From Primulina eburnea (taxonomy: Eukaryota; Streptophyta; Magnoliopsida; Lamiales; Gesneriaceae), in assembly GCF_022965805.1 (NCBI RefSeq), contig NW_027330951.1:496001-560000 (forward strand): a stretch of 64,000 nt of DNA, in the 5' to 3' direction. This document shows, one piece after another, positions 44,151 to 56,017 of the stretch. The position numbers and the translations under genes are program-made. The notes under the pieces are model-generated. The model worked only from the letters and a program-made list of their open reading frames with translations. It did not search any database and had not been told where the DNA came from. The stretch's first letter is position 1. Every line of letters begins with the position of its first letter.

Positions 44151-47100
44151 CTTCCAAAACTCTGAAGTAAATCTAGGGTCACGATCAGACACGATCGACA
44201 CAGGAACACCATGAAGTCTAACAATCTCTGCTATGTACTCTTCGGCATACTGGTTCATGGAATACGTCGTCTTGACTGGAAGAAAATGCGCTGACTTGGT
44301 CAACCGATCAACAATAACCCAAATAGAGTTAAAACCTTTCTGCGTTCTGGGAAGACCAGTCACGAAGTCCATCGTAATATGCTCCCATTTTCATTTAGGA
44401 ATCGGCAATGACAGCAATGTCCCAGCAGGTCTCTGGTGCTCGATCTTCACCTGCTGACAAGTTAGGCACTGAGAAATAAACATGGCAATATCTTTCTTCA
44501 TACCTGGCCACCAATAGAGTCTACGAAGATCCTGATACATCTTGGTGCTGCCTGGATGTATCGAGTATGGTGCGGTATGTGCCTCTGTCAAGACGTCTCG
44601 CCGAATATCATCACCAGTAGGAACACAAATACGGCCTCTGAATGTCACCAAACCATCTCCATTCATCCCAAACTCTGAATTACCTCTCTCCTCTGCTCTA
44701 GCTCTCAACTCTGTCAACTGTAAATCATTGACCTGCTCTCTATGGATCTTGTCAGTCAATGTAGCCCGAATGACTAACGCTGAAAAGTGAGCAATGGTTC
44801 CCGGAACCACCAAAGCTATCTTCTCTCGTTGCAAGTCCAACAACAACGGTTTCTGGATCATAGAACGCAAAGAAGAACTCGACTTACGGCTCAATGCATC
44901 TGCTACAACATTCGCTTTCCCTGGGTGGTAACTAATCGTCACATCATAATCTTTGACAAGCTCTAACCACCGTCTCTGACGCATATTGAGTTCTTTCTGG
45001 GAAAACAAATACCTCAAACTCTTGTGGTCCGTGAAAATTTCACACTTTTTGCCATATAAGTAATGTCTCCAGATTTTCAGGGCGAAAACCACAACTGCAA
45101 GCTCCAGATTGTGCGTAGGATAATTCTTCTCATAGTCCTTCAACTAACGAAAAGCATAAGCTATAACCTTTCCACGTTGCATCAGCACTGCACCAAGACC
45201 CTTTTTCGATGCATCAGTGTAAACAACAAAGTCCTCTGAACCACTGGGCAATGCAAGTACTGGAGCTGTCGTCAACTTATCTTTCAACTATTGGAATCCA
45301 CTTTGACAATCATTGGACCACTCAAACTTCACAGTCTTTCTCGTCAGATTGGTTAACGGCAAGGCAATCTTGGAAAAATCTGAAATAAAACGACGATAAT
45401 AACCCTCCAAACCAAGAAAACTGCGTATCTCAGATACAGTGGTAGGGATAGGCCATTTCTGAATCGCCTCAATTTTCACAGGATCAACAGCTATACCATC
45501 CTTCGAGACAACATGGCCTAAGAAAGAAATCTGCTCCAACCAGAAATCAAATTTCTTCAATTTAGCATACAACCTCTTCTCTCTCAACAGCTGAAGAACA
45601 AATCTGAGGTGCTCTGAATGAAGCTCTCTAGTCTTGGAATAAATCAATATGTCATCGATAAAAACAATGACAAAGCTATCCAAATACGGCTTGAACACTC
45701 GGTTCATAATATCCATGAAGATTGAAGGAGCATGAGTCAAACCGAATGACATCACAAGAAATTCATAATGACCGTACCTGGTCCGAAACGCCGTCTTAGG
45801 GATATCAGACTCCCTAGCCTTCAACTGTTAATAGCCAGATCGCAGATCAATCTTCAAAAACACTGTAGCTCCATGCAGTTGGTCAAAAAGATCGTCTATT
45901 TGCGACAACGGATATTTATTCTTGATAGTCACTTTGTTGATCTCTCTGTAATCAATGCAAATCCGCAAAGACCCATCTTTCTTCTTGACAAAAAGAAACG
46001 GAGCTCCCAAAGGCGAAGAACTCGGCCGAATGAAACCTTTATCCAAAAGATCTTGCAATTGCAGCTTCAACTCTTTCATCTCTATAGGGGCCATTCTGTA
46101 CGGAGCCTTAGAAATAGGAACTGTACCCGGAACTAGCTCAATCACAAACTCTACATCTCTGTCCGACAGTAAACCCGGCACATCATCCTCAAATACATCC
46201 GGAAACTCTCTCACAACATCAATATCATCAATATTCAACTTCACAATTCTATCCACATCAATAATCGAAGCCAAAAACCCATCACAACCTCTAAACAACA
46301 ACTTCTTAGCCTCAAGACATGAAATAAAAGGAAGGACCAGCGAAGTACCTGCACTGGCGAGCATACCTTCCCTATTGCCATCATCTGCAAATTTCACCGT
46401 CTTAGCAACGCAATCAATCACTGCACGATAGGTTGATAGCCAATCCATGCCAAGTATAATATCATACGCAACCATTGGAATATCAATCAAATCGGCATAA
46501 ACCACTCGCTCGTCAATTTGAACAGAGCACGCATACACGATAGATGTCGGGCACAACACATCCCCAGAAGGCAATACAACATTAAACTGGAGGGAAAGAA
46601 TAGAAGGAACTAGACCCGAAGATCTCAAAAATAGTTCAGACATAAAAGAATGAGTAGCACCTCTATCAATCAATGTCGTAACTACTCTGCCTGAAATTAA
46701 AATAGTGCTAGAGATCACAGAAAAATCATGGTTTATACCTTCATTCGTCATAGTGAAGATGCGACCCTGCACCTTCTCTTTACTCGAGCCTCTCGGACAG
46801 TCCTTGGAAATATGTCCTGCAGTGCCACATCGATAGCAAGTATGTGTACCAAATCTGCACTCTCCCCGATGATGTCTACTGCACTTGGGACACAACGGCT
46901 TCTCTAGATCAAATGGAACTGCCGGTGCTTTAGGACTCGACTCTAACTTGACTTTCCCCTTGAAATTGCCCTTTCTTCTTTGGCTCGAATCCTGACCTCT
47001 CTGAGCTATAGCCTGCTACCTTGCCTGTCTCTCTCTTGCAATGTCTTTCTCATCTTGCTCGGCTAACAAGGCTTTAGCCACAATCTCTTTATATGACACC

Positions 47101-47738
47101 GCCTTAGACATGTTGATGTCCCTCCTAATATCTGCTCGGAGGCCTCTAATGAAATGAGCACCCTTGTCTTTGTCATTGGAGGCAATATACGGGGCAAACA
47201 GACAGCCCTCCTTGAACTTCAGAATATACTCATCGACATTCATACCTCCTTGACGAAGTTCCAAAAACTCAGTCACCTTCCGAGCTCGAATTGCATCTGG
47301 GAAGTACTTGTCATAGAAAAGATCAGTGAACTCTTGCCACTTCAATGCCAGAACATCCACACTAACCTTGGTAGCATTCCACCAAATGCGTGCAGCTTTG
47401 ACTAACATGAACACTGCACAACTGATTCTATCCTTGTCTTCATAGTTGAGATGATCGAAAATCGCCTCAAGAGCTTTGATCCACTCCACGGCCACCAATG
47501 GATCGGTCCTTCCTGCAAATTCCAGTGGATCCATCCTCTTGAAAGCGGTAAAGATCCCATCAGTTCCAACTGCTTGTGCCCCTTGACCTCTCCTTTGACC
47601 TGTTCCTTGCATACGAATCAGTTGCTGAATCTGCTCACTATGGACCTTGGCCTGCTCTTTCAGTAACTTGCCGAACTCGTCGACAACTCTCGAGGAAGAA
47701 CTATCCTCACCCTCTGAAGCCTTTCTTTTAGGAGGCAT
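44150..47738 (-). pseudogene. D element gag-pol, single frame with nonsense mutations
   Basis: A complete-order Ty3/gypsy chromovirus polyprotein from ATG 47738 (MPPKRKASEGEDSSSS). Gag runs to a zinc knuckle ([14 protein letters not shown]). Protease has [10 protein letters not shown], where Arg replaces the catalytic-loop Thr/Ser of DTG. RT has FIDDILIYS, RNase H follows, then the integrase zinc region ([16 protein letters not shown]) and core ([24 protein letters not shown]). It breaks off at EFWKS. The whole length keeps one reading frame: I see no frameshift, only five stops (about 47016, 45828, 45288, 45146 and 44391), several explained by one C-to-T or G-to-A change. The gag differs strongly from G/B gag, so this is another lineage. 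GAAAA flanks the element. Confidence 0.92.
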
Positions 47739-48927
47739 AACTCCTACAATGTGCTCACACAATACTCTATTGGGATATAAGTCTGTGGTCGTTGATCAAC
47801 TAATTGCATGCAATATCTGACTATGTATCTATCAATCCAATAAATCATTTGAACTCTCTTTTAGGCATTAAACCAAACACTTTGCATAATCTTTTCTTTT
47901 GTATTCCCTTTGACAATAATTGAGACATAAAATGTCTCTAATAAACAACAAAGTGTATCAATACATAACATGAATCAAATGGAAGGGAATAACAGGTTAA
48001 AACCATTGAAACACAATATACATAATATCATGTGAGCACAAGGAAGTGAATTCCACTTAAAACCAATAGAACCTTGATTCTACTCTCTTGGTACACTTCA
48101 TACAACAATAAACCATATATTGCACCATCAAAATCTCAATAATCACAACCCATACTAATAAACCCATAAAATCAACACCATCAACAAACCCATGATATCC
48201 CAACATCAAAACCAAGAATAAACTAATCAAAATGCTTACCTTAGCTCCTTGAACCCACAAGAACCTTAATCTCACCACAAATAACCAACAAGAAGCTTGA
48301 TCAAAGAAATGAAAGGAAGAAATGTAGAAACCCTAGCTCTCCCTTGCTGAAGAAATCGAGAGGAGTGGAGAAATGAGAGAAATAAAGCCAACTCATGTCT
48401 TATATCACTTAAAATCTCGAAAACACGCTTCTACTATTCACGGACCGCGGGTGCGCTAGCCCTTGCACCACGGGTGCGCTATGCCTTCGGCACCTCATCC
48501 AAAAATTTGAAACTGTCGACCGCGGGTGCAATGCATTTTGGAGTGCGGGTGCACTCTGGTCACTGCGGGTGCACTGAAAAATGGAGTGCGGGTGCACTCT
48601 CCTCTGAACCAACAATACTCTTTGCAAATAAAATCGAATTATAACATCGCTTTTCTTCATATTTTGGCAACACTCCCAACAAGGAAGTTGCACCTCTATA
48701 ACATATCTAACCACTCCAATTGGCCTCATACCAATCGGCTCAACATACAAATTACCATGAATTAAATCGCAACGACGCTACAATAATCGCCACACAACAA
48801 CTATAAACAACAATACTATAAACCATAAATCAAGATTCTTAACATCCAAACCATACTAAACTCGACCAAATAGTCAATAATCATATGAAATCTTAGACTG
48901 TACCGTTCTCCAGGATTGGCTATTACA
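47739..48927 (-). mobile_element. D element 5' LTR and leader
   Basis: On the minus strand it starts TGTAATAGCCAATCC at 48927, after GAAAA (48928-48932). U3 holds a GC-rich motif cluster, then TATATAAG-like bases near 48399-48406, then an untranslated leader into gag. I could not place the LTR end or a primer-binding site with confidence: the expected copy of the 43809 end is not visible, so part may be deleted. Confidence 0.65.
48445..48598. repeat. GCGGGTGC motif cluster in D LTR
   Basis: Six copies of a unit around GCGGGTGC, two as ACCGCGGGTGC and three as GTGCGGGTGCACTC or similar, spaced 20-50 bp. In the element's sense they end about 38 bp before the TATA-like bases. ACCGCGGGTGCG also occurs inverted in the B2 3' LTR. 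Confidence 0.85.
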
Positions 48928-48932
48928 GAAAA

Positions 48933-49862
48933 CAGCAACTTCCAGTCGACAGTTATTTAACGTCTGTGTGAGAAAGACTACATACACAAGTTTAACGTCT
49001 TTGTGCAAGAGTGTTTTGGGTGGTTTTGAGAGTGAATGTGTGTGAGAACTGAACAGAAGCGTTCTCACACACCGAGGGATAACATGCTTCTAAACTAAGC
49101 ATATATCACAATGAATAATTCCCTCTGGGCTTAAGTGTTTCTGAATGCTTATATGCAACTGATCGTGCCATTTACTCTCTAGTATTGTATATGTTCTCCC
49201 TCTGTTGTTTGAGTCGTCACCGCTCTTCTCTTTATATAGGAGGAGGAAGCTGATCGTACAGTGAGACTCATTTATTGTATCCGTTGCATTTGAATCGGCT
49301 TCTTGGACTATGTGTCTCTTCTTTTTGATTGTCCCTCTGAAGCGTTTTGTCTTTAATGCTCTGATGCAACGTCCATTATTGTCCTTTGACTGGATAATGG
49401 CTTTGTACCTTCTTGCACAGCTGGAATCCACTTCGAAGGAATCTATCATCGTCCATAACAGAAGGATTCTAACTGATGCTTCGAACTGGTCAGTTTGAAC
49501 TGATCTTTTAGTTGGGCTGGTGAAATCAGTTGACTCGTCAGTTGAACTGATTTAATACTCGTTCAGTTGGACTGATTAGCTGGGTTTCTTCATCAGTGGA
49601 ACACTCTTTCGGATAGGAAGGATTGTGAGGTTTTCCTGCTGAATTACCTATCAACTGGTCAATCAGCTGTACTGCTCAAATGATGTAGCCAGTTGAACTG
49701 ATTCATTTTGAGTGATCAGTTGGGTCTTCAGTTTTGCGATGTAAACAACTCGTAGATGATCCTAGATGCTGCACAATTAAGGTAGATCATTAATAACACA
49801 ATTAACAAGTTTTGTAACCATCAAAGTCAAGATTGCGAACTTGAAAAGTTCCTACATGAAAA
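48933..49862. mobile_element. Insertion X, right part (unclassified)
   Basis: The right 930 bp of X. It ends in CATGAAAA directly before the second copy of the 17-bp duplication. It contains several short direct repeats of CAGTTGAACTGAT (49520-49700) and a TATATAGG near 49236. No frame resembles a known protein. The short A-run at its end and the long target duplication would fit a LINE-type or other target-primed insertion, but I see no LINE coding sequence. Confidence 0.5.
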
Positions 49863-51280
49863 GTCCCTTGTCATGCAATATATATATAAAGAAACTTTCA
49901 TTTCCCCTCAAACGTTTTAGAAGAAGAGCAAAGAAAGTTGTGAAAAATTCTTACGCTTTTTTATATTTTAGATTTGTGATTGTGAAAGATCCGCCCATCA
50001 GAATTTCGATCCGAGTTCAGTACTGTGATCCTGTTGATAAAGGCTTCGACAAGACGTAAGTTTTACTATGTTTTGATATGATTTAAAATTATTATATTGA
50101 AGGAATCAGATAAGATTCATATATGGTTTTCTTGACATAGTAGACATCGTATAATCAAAACCAGATTGAAGAATAGGTACCGTATGAAATTGTTATGATT
50201 TTCGGAATGAATTTGATTGAGATTTGATATCAGATTTGTATGGTTATCGATTATCAGTTGTGAGATTTATATCTGTTGATATTTATATTGCTGGGTATAT
50301 TGAGATTGTGCAGTTATGCCGCTTAAACAGAATTTGAATTAGTTCTGATTATATCCAGTATCGATTTGAGTGGTGTATTGATATTATACTCCTCGATATT
50401 GTCATTGCCAGATTGAGTATTGACAGGCTTCGAATTCGAGATATCGACTTCGTCAGATCGACATAAAGAAAGGTATAAATCAATGTTAACCGGGAGATCG
50501 ACTTGAGTCAGATTGGACTTGAGTTTCCCAAATAACACATACTTTATTTATTGCATTGATGTTTGCAATTCATGAGATTGATATGTTTAGTCTATTGATT
50601 TATAGCAAAGCGTGTATTGAGTCATGGGCGGAGATGCCTAGTCATTGGCGGAGATGCCAAGTGTTTGGCGGATATGCCGAGACACTGGATGTTTGATTTA
50701 TATCGTTGCTTAGGAGTACGTCGACTCCAATTGTTGAGATTAGATATATGTGCCAATATCAGGGAACCGGGATCCCTAGATTAGATATGAGTCGAGTCTG
50801 AGATGACGAGTCACTAGTTGATTTACAATTTTATATTGATTCATGTTTTCAGATTTGATACATGTTATTGATGACTGTTTATGCTTTTATATATGTTTTT
50901 ATATGATGGAATTTATTCATTGTTTATACTGGGATTATATTCTCACCGGATTTATCCGACTGTTGTCGTGTTTGTATGTGTGTATGACAACAAGTGGGAC
51001 ATGATCAGGGTCAAGAAGATGATGAGAGAGGACAAGTTAGCGTGGAGATCCGGATCAGAAGTAGATAGGCTTCAACACTTGATATATAGTAGTTGAACCC
51101 TAGTTGAATTTAATGTATTGAGTACAAGACATGTACTTTACTTTTGATATGTATATCAGAGTGATTCCATTACGTTCCGCATTTGTATTTAAAAAATAAT
51201 AATTTAGACCCTGTTTATTATAATTGATCAAATCATTCCCAAAGATGATTAAGAAATAAATTAGCGTCTGGGTCCCCACA
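49863..51280 (+). mobile_element. B3 solo LTR, right part
   Basis: Continues the B3 LTR from the TATA run (49880 onward) to its end GGGTCCCCACA at 51280, followed by GAGTC. It shares with B1 and B2 the GTACTGTGTTCCT-like block (50022-50035) and CACCGGATTTATCCGACTG near 50944. No primer-binding site or gag follows, confirming a solo LTR. Confidence 0.9.
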
Positions 51281-51285
51281 GAGTC

Positions 51286-52631
51286 AGTGCCATAACGTCC
51301 AAGGATGTGTCTCGATAGATTGGTTCACGAATCTTATGATTTAGCTATGAGTATTAAGCTTCGAGTCGCGGAGTCCAGAAGACTCAGGGCCCGAGCGGTA
51401 ATATTTTACTGCCCGAGCGTCGCTCTTTCTATCCGAGGGTCGGCGTCCAGAAGACCTAGCGTTGGAGCAGTAATTTTTTACCGCACGAGCGTGGCCCCAT
51501 CTGTAAAAATGTTTGGTTCTTTCTTATTTTCAAGTTCAATCGGGAGTTAATGTCTTTTATGGTTGGAAATATTCACACGTGATCTTAGAGTTTGTTTCGG
51601 GGTTTGATGTCATGGTTAGTACGATTAAAATAGGTCAAGTACCGAGCGATCTAGGATGTCATAAGCTATTTAATTGACTCGGTGGTGAGCACGAATACCT
51701 GCGTCTAAGTTATGCAAGATAAGTATTTGAATTCATGTTAGTAAGTGCAGCAGTGGCCCCAAGCGAGATCCAGCAAATCCCTCAAAACCAAATAAATATG
51801 TTCGACGTGCAAAAGGAAATATTTCAAGTTTTTTAGGTATGCTAAATGTCTTGTGACCAAAGCTATGTATGGGATTGGAAAGTGGTAAATCATGACATGG
51901 ACCAATCCACCCTGTTAAATCATGAACGGGTTTAGATCAGGATTGGAAAGCGTTAAAGCATGAACAGGGACCAATCTACCCGTTAAAGCATGAAAGGGGA
52001 TCTCATGTATGTGGCAGTGGATTTTCACTGTCAGCCTAGTACTGTGGTTTAGTCTGATCAAGCGATTTATGTTATGGGTCACTTGCTTTGAAACACGCCT
52101 CTACACAAATCATGAAGTTATGTATGTACAAGTATGCAAGCATGTTTATGAAAAGTTTTCACGTTATGGCACGTCTATGTTATGTATGTATGTTCAAGTT
52201 TAATTGAAAGTTCAAGTTTCAAGTATGTACACTCTATTTTGAAGTTGCATGTGGTTTTATTACGTATTACTCGTTACTACCAGTTAATACGTGTTGACTC
52301 TTCAGACTCACTAGACTTGATCGATGCAGGTGAACATGATTTTGACGAGACTAGGGGTGGGGACCAAGGAGCTGGCTTGGACTGAGCAGGAGGTTAGAAC
52401 CGAGGACCGCCCAAGTTTTTAAGTTTTTATGAAATGTCATATACTATGATTTCACGCTACTGGTTATGAGATTTTAAACAAATACTTTTGTCAAACATTA
52501 TTTTTAGATCTTTGTTGCATCTAATTCTGGGACGTACGGTTTACTTTATCGAATTTGAAGTTTGACTACTCATTTAAGAAAATTTTTTATTTTTCGCAAA
52601 TTTTAAGTAGCAAAAGGTATGGTACGTTACA
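51286..52631 (+). mobile_element. L5 long-LTR fragment
   Basis: A long-LTR relic of the L superfamily. It has the block TCTTCAGACTCACTAGACTTG near 52300 and ends GGTACGTTACA at 52631, where gypsy pol sequence begins. Its left part is lost apart from perhaps 42833-42915. No genes. Confidence 0.65.
51370..51500. repeat. 65-bp duplicated unit with inverted GAGCGG/CCGAGCG arms
   Basis: Two copies of a unit beginning GTCCAGAAGAC. The first contains CCCGAGCGGTAATATTTTAC followed by TGCCCGAGCG, a loose palindrome around TAATATT. The second is a diverged form (GGAGCAGTAATTTTTTACCG). The unit lies inside L5. Confidence 0.7.
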
Positions 52632-54235
52632 GAATTAATGCCGGGTACTGTACCTATATCTAAAGCACATTATTCTCTAGCACTCGCAGAAATGAAAGAA
52701 TTAAAAGATTAAATCCAATAATTGCTAGACAAGGGTTTTATTCGCCCTAGTTATTCTCCATGGGGTGCACCGGCATTATTTGTCAAGAAGAAAGATGGTA
52801 GTATGCGACTGTATTGATTATCGAGAGTTGAATAGAGTCACTATCAAGAATAAGTATCATCTACCAAGAATCGAAGATTTATGTGATTAGTTGCAAGGAG
52901 CATCGATATTTTTGAAGATTGCTCTTCATTATGGATATCAGTTAAAAGTGAAAGAGTCCGATGTTCACAAGACAGCGTTTCAGACAAGATATGGGTTCTA
53001 CGAGTTTATGGTCATGCCATTCGGGTTGACCAAGTCGCCAGAGATCTTCATGAATCTCATGAATCGCGTATTTCAGTCGTATCTAGATCAATTCGTCATA
53101 GTTTTCATTTAAGATATTTTGATCTATTCGAAGAGCAAAAAGGAACATAGTCGTCATTTGAGGACATCACTGCAACTACTTCAAGATAGGAAGTTGTTTG
53201 GAAAATTCAGCAAGTGTGAGTTTTGGCTTGATAGAGTGGCATTCTTTGGCCACACCATTTCTAGCGATGGCGTCGAGGTTCATCCGAGTAAAGTAGACGC
53301 AGTGAAAAAGTGGCCAGTACCGAAGAGTGTTACCGAGATCTGCAGTTTCTTGGGACTAGCTGGATATTATTGAAATTTTATTCAAGGATTCTCATTTATA
53401 GCGGTACCCATGACAGCCTTGACAAAGAAGAATGCAAAGTTTGTATGGGAATTTGAGTGTCAAGACAGTTTTGATAAGTTGAAGCAAGATTGGATATCAG
53501 CGCCAGTGTTATCTATGCCATTGGGCAAGGAGAGTATGTTCTCCATACTGACGCTTCTAAACTTGGTTTGGGGGCAGTTCTGATGCAAAATGATCTAGTT
53601 ATAGCTTATGCATCGAGACAGTTGAAAGTTAACGAGAAAAAACTACCCTACTCATGATCTTGAGCTTGCACCGGTAGTTTTTGAATTGAAGATTTGGACA
53701 CATTACCTATATGGGGAGAAGTGCAAGATATTCACTGATCATAAAAATTGGAAGTACTTCTTCACCCAAAAATAATTGAATATGAAACAACGAAAATGGC
53801 TTGAGTTAGTGAAGAACTACGATTGTGACATTAACTACCATCCGAGAAAAGCTAATGTAGTGGTAGATGCATTGAGTCGAAAGGCAGCAGTTATCACTCA
53901 TTTATCAATTCAAAGACTGTTGTAGTCCGAGATACAATGGTTTGAGTTTACAGTGTATGTTAGGGACAAGGCTCCTAATCTTGCCATCTTGTCAATACAG
54001 CCGAATTTGAGAGAGAATCCGTGAGGGACAGTCCACTGATAAGCAATTGTAAAAGTGGAGAGTAAGAGATGAAGTTAAGGGCCGGAAGTTGTATTCTAAG
54101 GTGATGGTTTAGTTCGTTATCGAAATCATTTATGGGTTCCTAGTGATGACTCTTTGAGGGAGCTCATTATGAAGGAAGCTCATGATTCACCATATTCCAT
54201 TCATCCTGGAAGCACGAAGATATATAGCAAGTGAT
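52632..54235 (+). pseudogene. Gypsy pol relic (RT to integrase), plus strand
   Basis: A heavily damaged Ty3/gypsy chromovirus pol. Readable parts are [12 protein letters not shown] at the RT start, the RT block [34 protein letters not shown] at the RT end, RNase H pieces ([20 protein letters not shown]) and the integrase zinc-region start ([10 protein letters not shown]). Several stops and frameshifts occur from 52710 on. The FIDDILIYS box reads FI-stop-DILIYS at 53110. The relic starts exactly at the L5 end and stops at 54235 against T-type sequence. It is closer to D than to G pol by phrase, and older than either. Confidence 0.85.
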
Positions 54236-55166
54236 TGTTGAGATTCGCTCAGGGTTCATAATTGGGTTTTCTGAATTTTTGTAAAATTTTATATTTTTTA
54301 CCAAGTTTTTTGATAGATATAGTCAAAATTCTCAAGCTTGGTAAAACTGTAATTTTATTGGTACTACTTTCATTTGTTGCTCAACTTGATCTCATTTGTG
54401 AGAAGAATTTTATCTCAAGCTTTTCATCAATATTGTGGACATTGAAATCAACTTCATATAGGTTTCAGTATCATCTCATTCTCATTTTTCAATCCAAAGT
54501 TATGCTTGTTTTTCTAAACTTATAAAAATAACAGAAATAATACAATTATGCAACACATGTATTTTTTTATACATTTTTTTTCTAAAACTTAAATACTTAA
54601 TACACTTTAAACTATAAATTATAATACAAAACATTTAATAAATTTATATTTTTTTATATTAATCACATACCCTAACCAACTTATTGCTAGTCCCTAGCTA
54701 TTTAACCGTTAATAACAAAACAAAACACATTGATTAATCTAAATAGAAATGCAATAAAAACTATCCAGGTGCTTAAAATCAATTTAATAATTATAATATA
54801 TGAAATAAGGTGAGTCATCTATCCAAAGAATCTTTTCTGTTAATTAAATGTACATGGCCATCAGATTAATAAAGGTTTTGACAGGCATGATTTCTCTCAG
54901 GGGGTTGGAATATAGATAAACGATCAGGAAAATACTTTATGAAATGTAGACAGACAAACGACCAAATTAATCAAAAGATAGGAAATTCATTAGTTCAAAA
55001 TCTAGTCATTCTTATTTAATTTATTTTTTTAATATCTTTTTGATTTTTTAATTTGTTTATTACAATATATAATCAAATTGAGTTTATGCTCTTTCACTGC
55101 ATATTTATTGAATTTATGTATGTATATATATATATTTAAGAATTCCAGAATTTAAAACAAGATTTT
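54236..55166 (-). mobile_element. T2 fragment (T-type LTR and 3' internal region)
   Basis: A diverged copy of T 34660-35560. It contains the LTR core (about 54285-54685) and the adjoining internal region (CAACTTATTGCTAGTCCCTAGC). It is cut by the G2 LTR at 55167, before the position where T carries the LOG copy, so it cannot tell whether LOG is a general feature of the family. Confidence 0.72.
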
Positions 55167-55687
55167 TGTGGGGACCCGGACGCTAATCAAGTTCTTAATC
55201 ATCATTGGGACTAATTAATCAATTATAAAACAGGATCTAAAATTTTTTTCTTTTTAAAATGCGGAACGTAGTGAAATCAAGCTAATATACATATCAGTAT
55301 AAAATACAATACAAGTCCTGTATTGCATGCATTCAAACTAAACTAAGGTTTAACAACTAATATCAAGTGTTCAAACCCTATTATACATCATAATCAAAGT
55401 CCGTAGTCTCCACTCTAATCACGATCTCTCCTCATCTCCTGGACCCTGATCCTGTCCCACATGTTGTCATGTACACATACAGACAAGACAACAGCCGGAT
55501 AACTCCGGTGAGAATAAATCCCAGTATAAATCAACGAAACATGCAATCATATAAACAATATAAAGCATGTAATCAGGTAACAGATATATGTATCAAAATC
55601 TGAAACATAAAATCATAGACTGTCGACAATGATCGTAACTCTATCATTCAGACTAGACTCAATCCTAGTCTAGGGATCCCGGTTTCC

Positions 55688-55820
55688 AAATGTGGTATTC
55701 CTATATCGAATTCCGTAATAGAAGGAACTCTGATCCTATTACTCGATATAACCAAATATGGTGTTCCTATATCGAATTCCGTAATAGAAGAATTCCAATC
55801 CTATTTACTCGATATAACCA
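55688..55820. repeat. 66-bp tandem duplication in G2 LTR
   Basis: Two copies of a unit with GTRTTCCTATATCGAATTCC and CTCGATATAACCAAA. The G1 LTR has one related copy at about 10630-10700. Confidence 0.88.
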
Positions 55821-55874
55821 AACATCTGGTGTCCTGAGCTAACCGTCACGGACTGTAGCTCTATCGCTAATATT

Positions 55875-56017
55875 CTATCTTGAGACATCGTGCAATGTGC
55901 CCGTGGCGATCCCGCCACTGTCAGGCACTTCCGTCCCAAGATTTCTATACTATCCTGTGACATTGTGCAATGTGCCCGTGGCGATCCCACCACTATCAGG
56001 CACTTCTGTCACAAGAT
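55875..56017. repeat. 75-bp tandem duplication in G2 LTR
   Basis: Two copies of a unit with GTGCAATGTGCCCGTGGCGA and CAGGCACTTC. G1 has a single copy near 10750-10820. Confidence 0.88.

Noticed and set aside
47016..47762. Gag start at 47762
   Set aside because: That codon is TTG. The first ATG, 47738 (MPPKRK), fits the usual chromovirus gag start.
54262..54525. 87-codon frame rich in Leu, Ile and Phe
   Set aside because: It is AT-rich T-type LTR sequence and has no equivalent frame in the T LTRs at 34378 and 42193.
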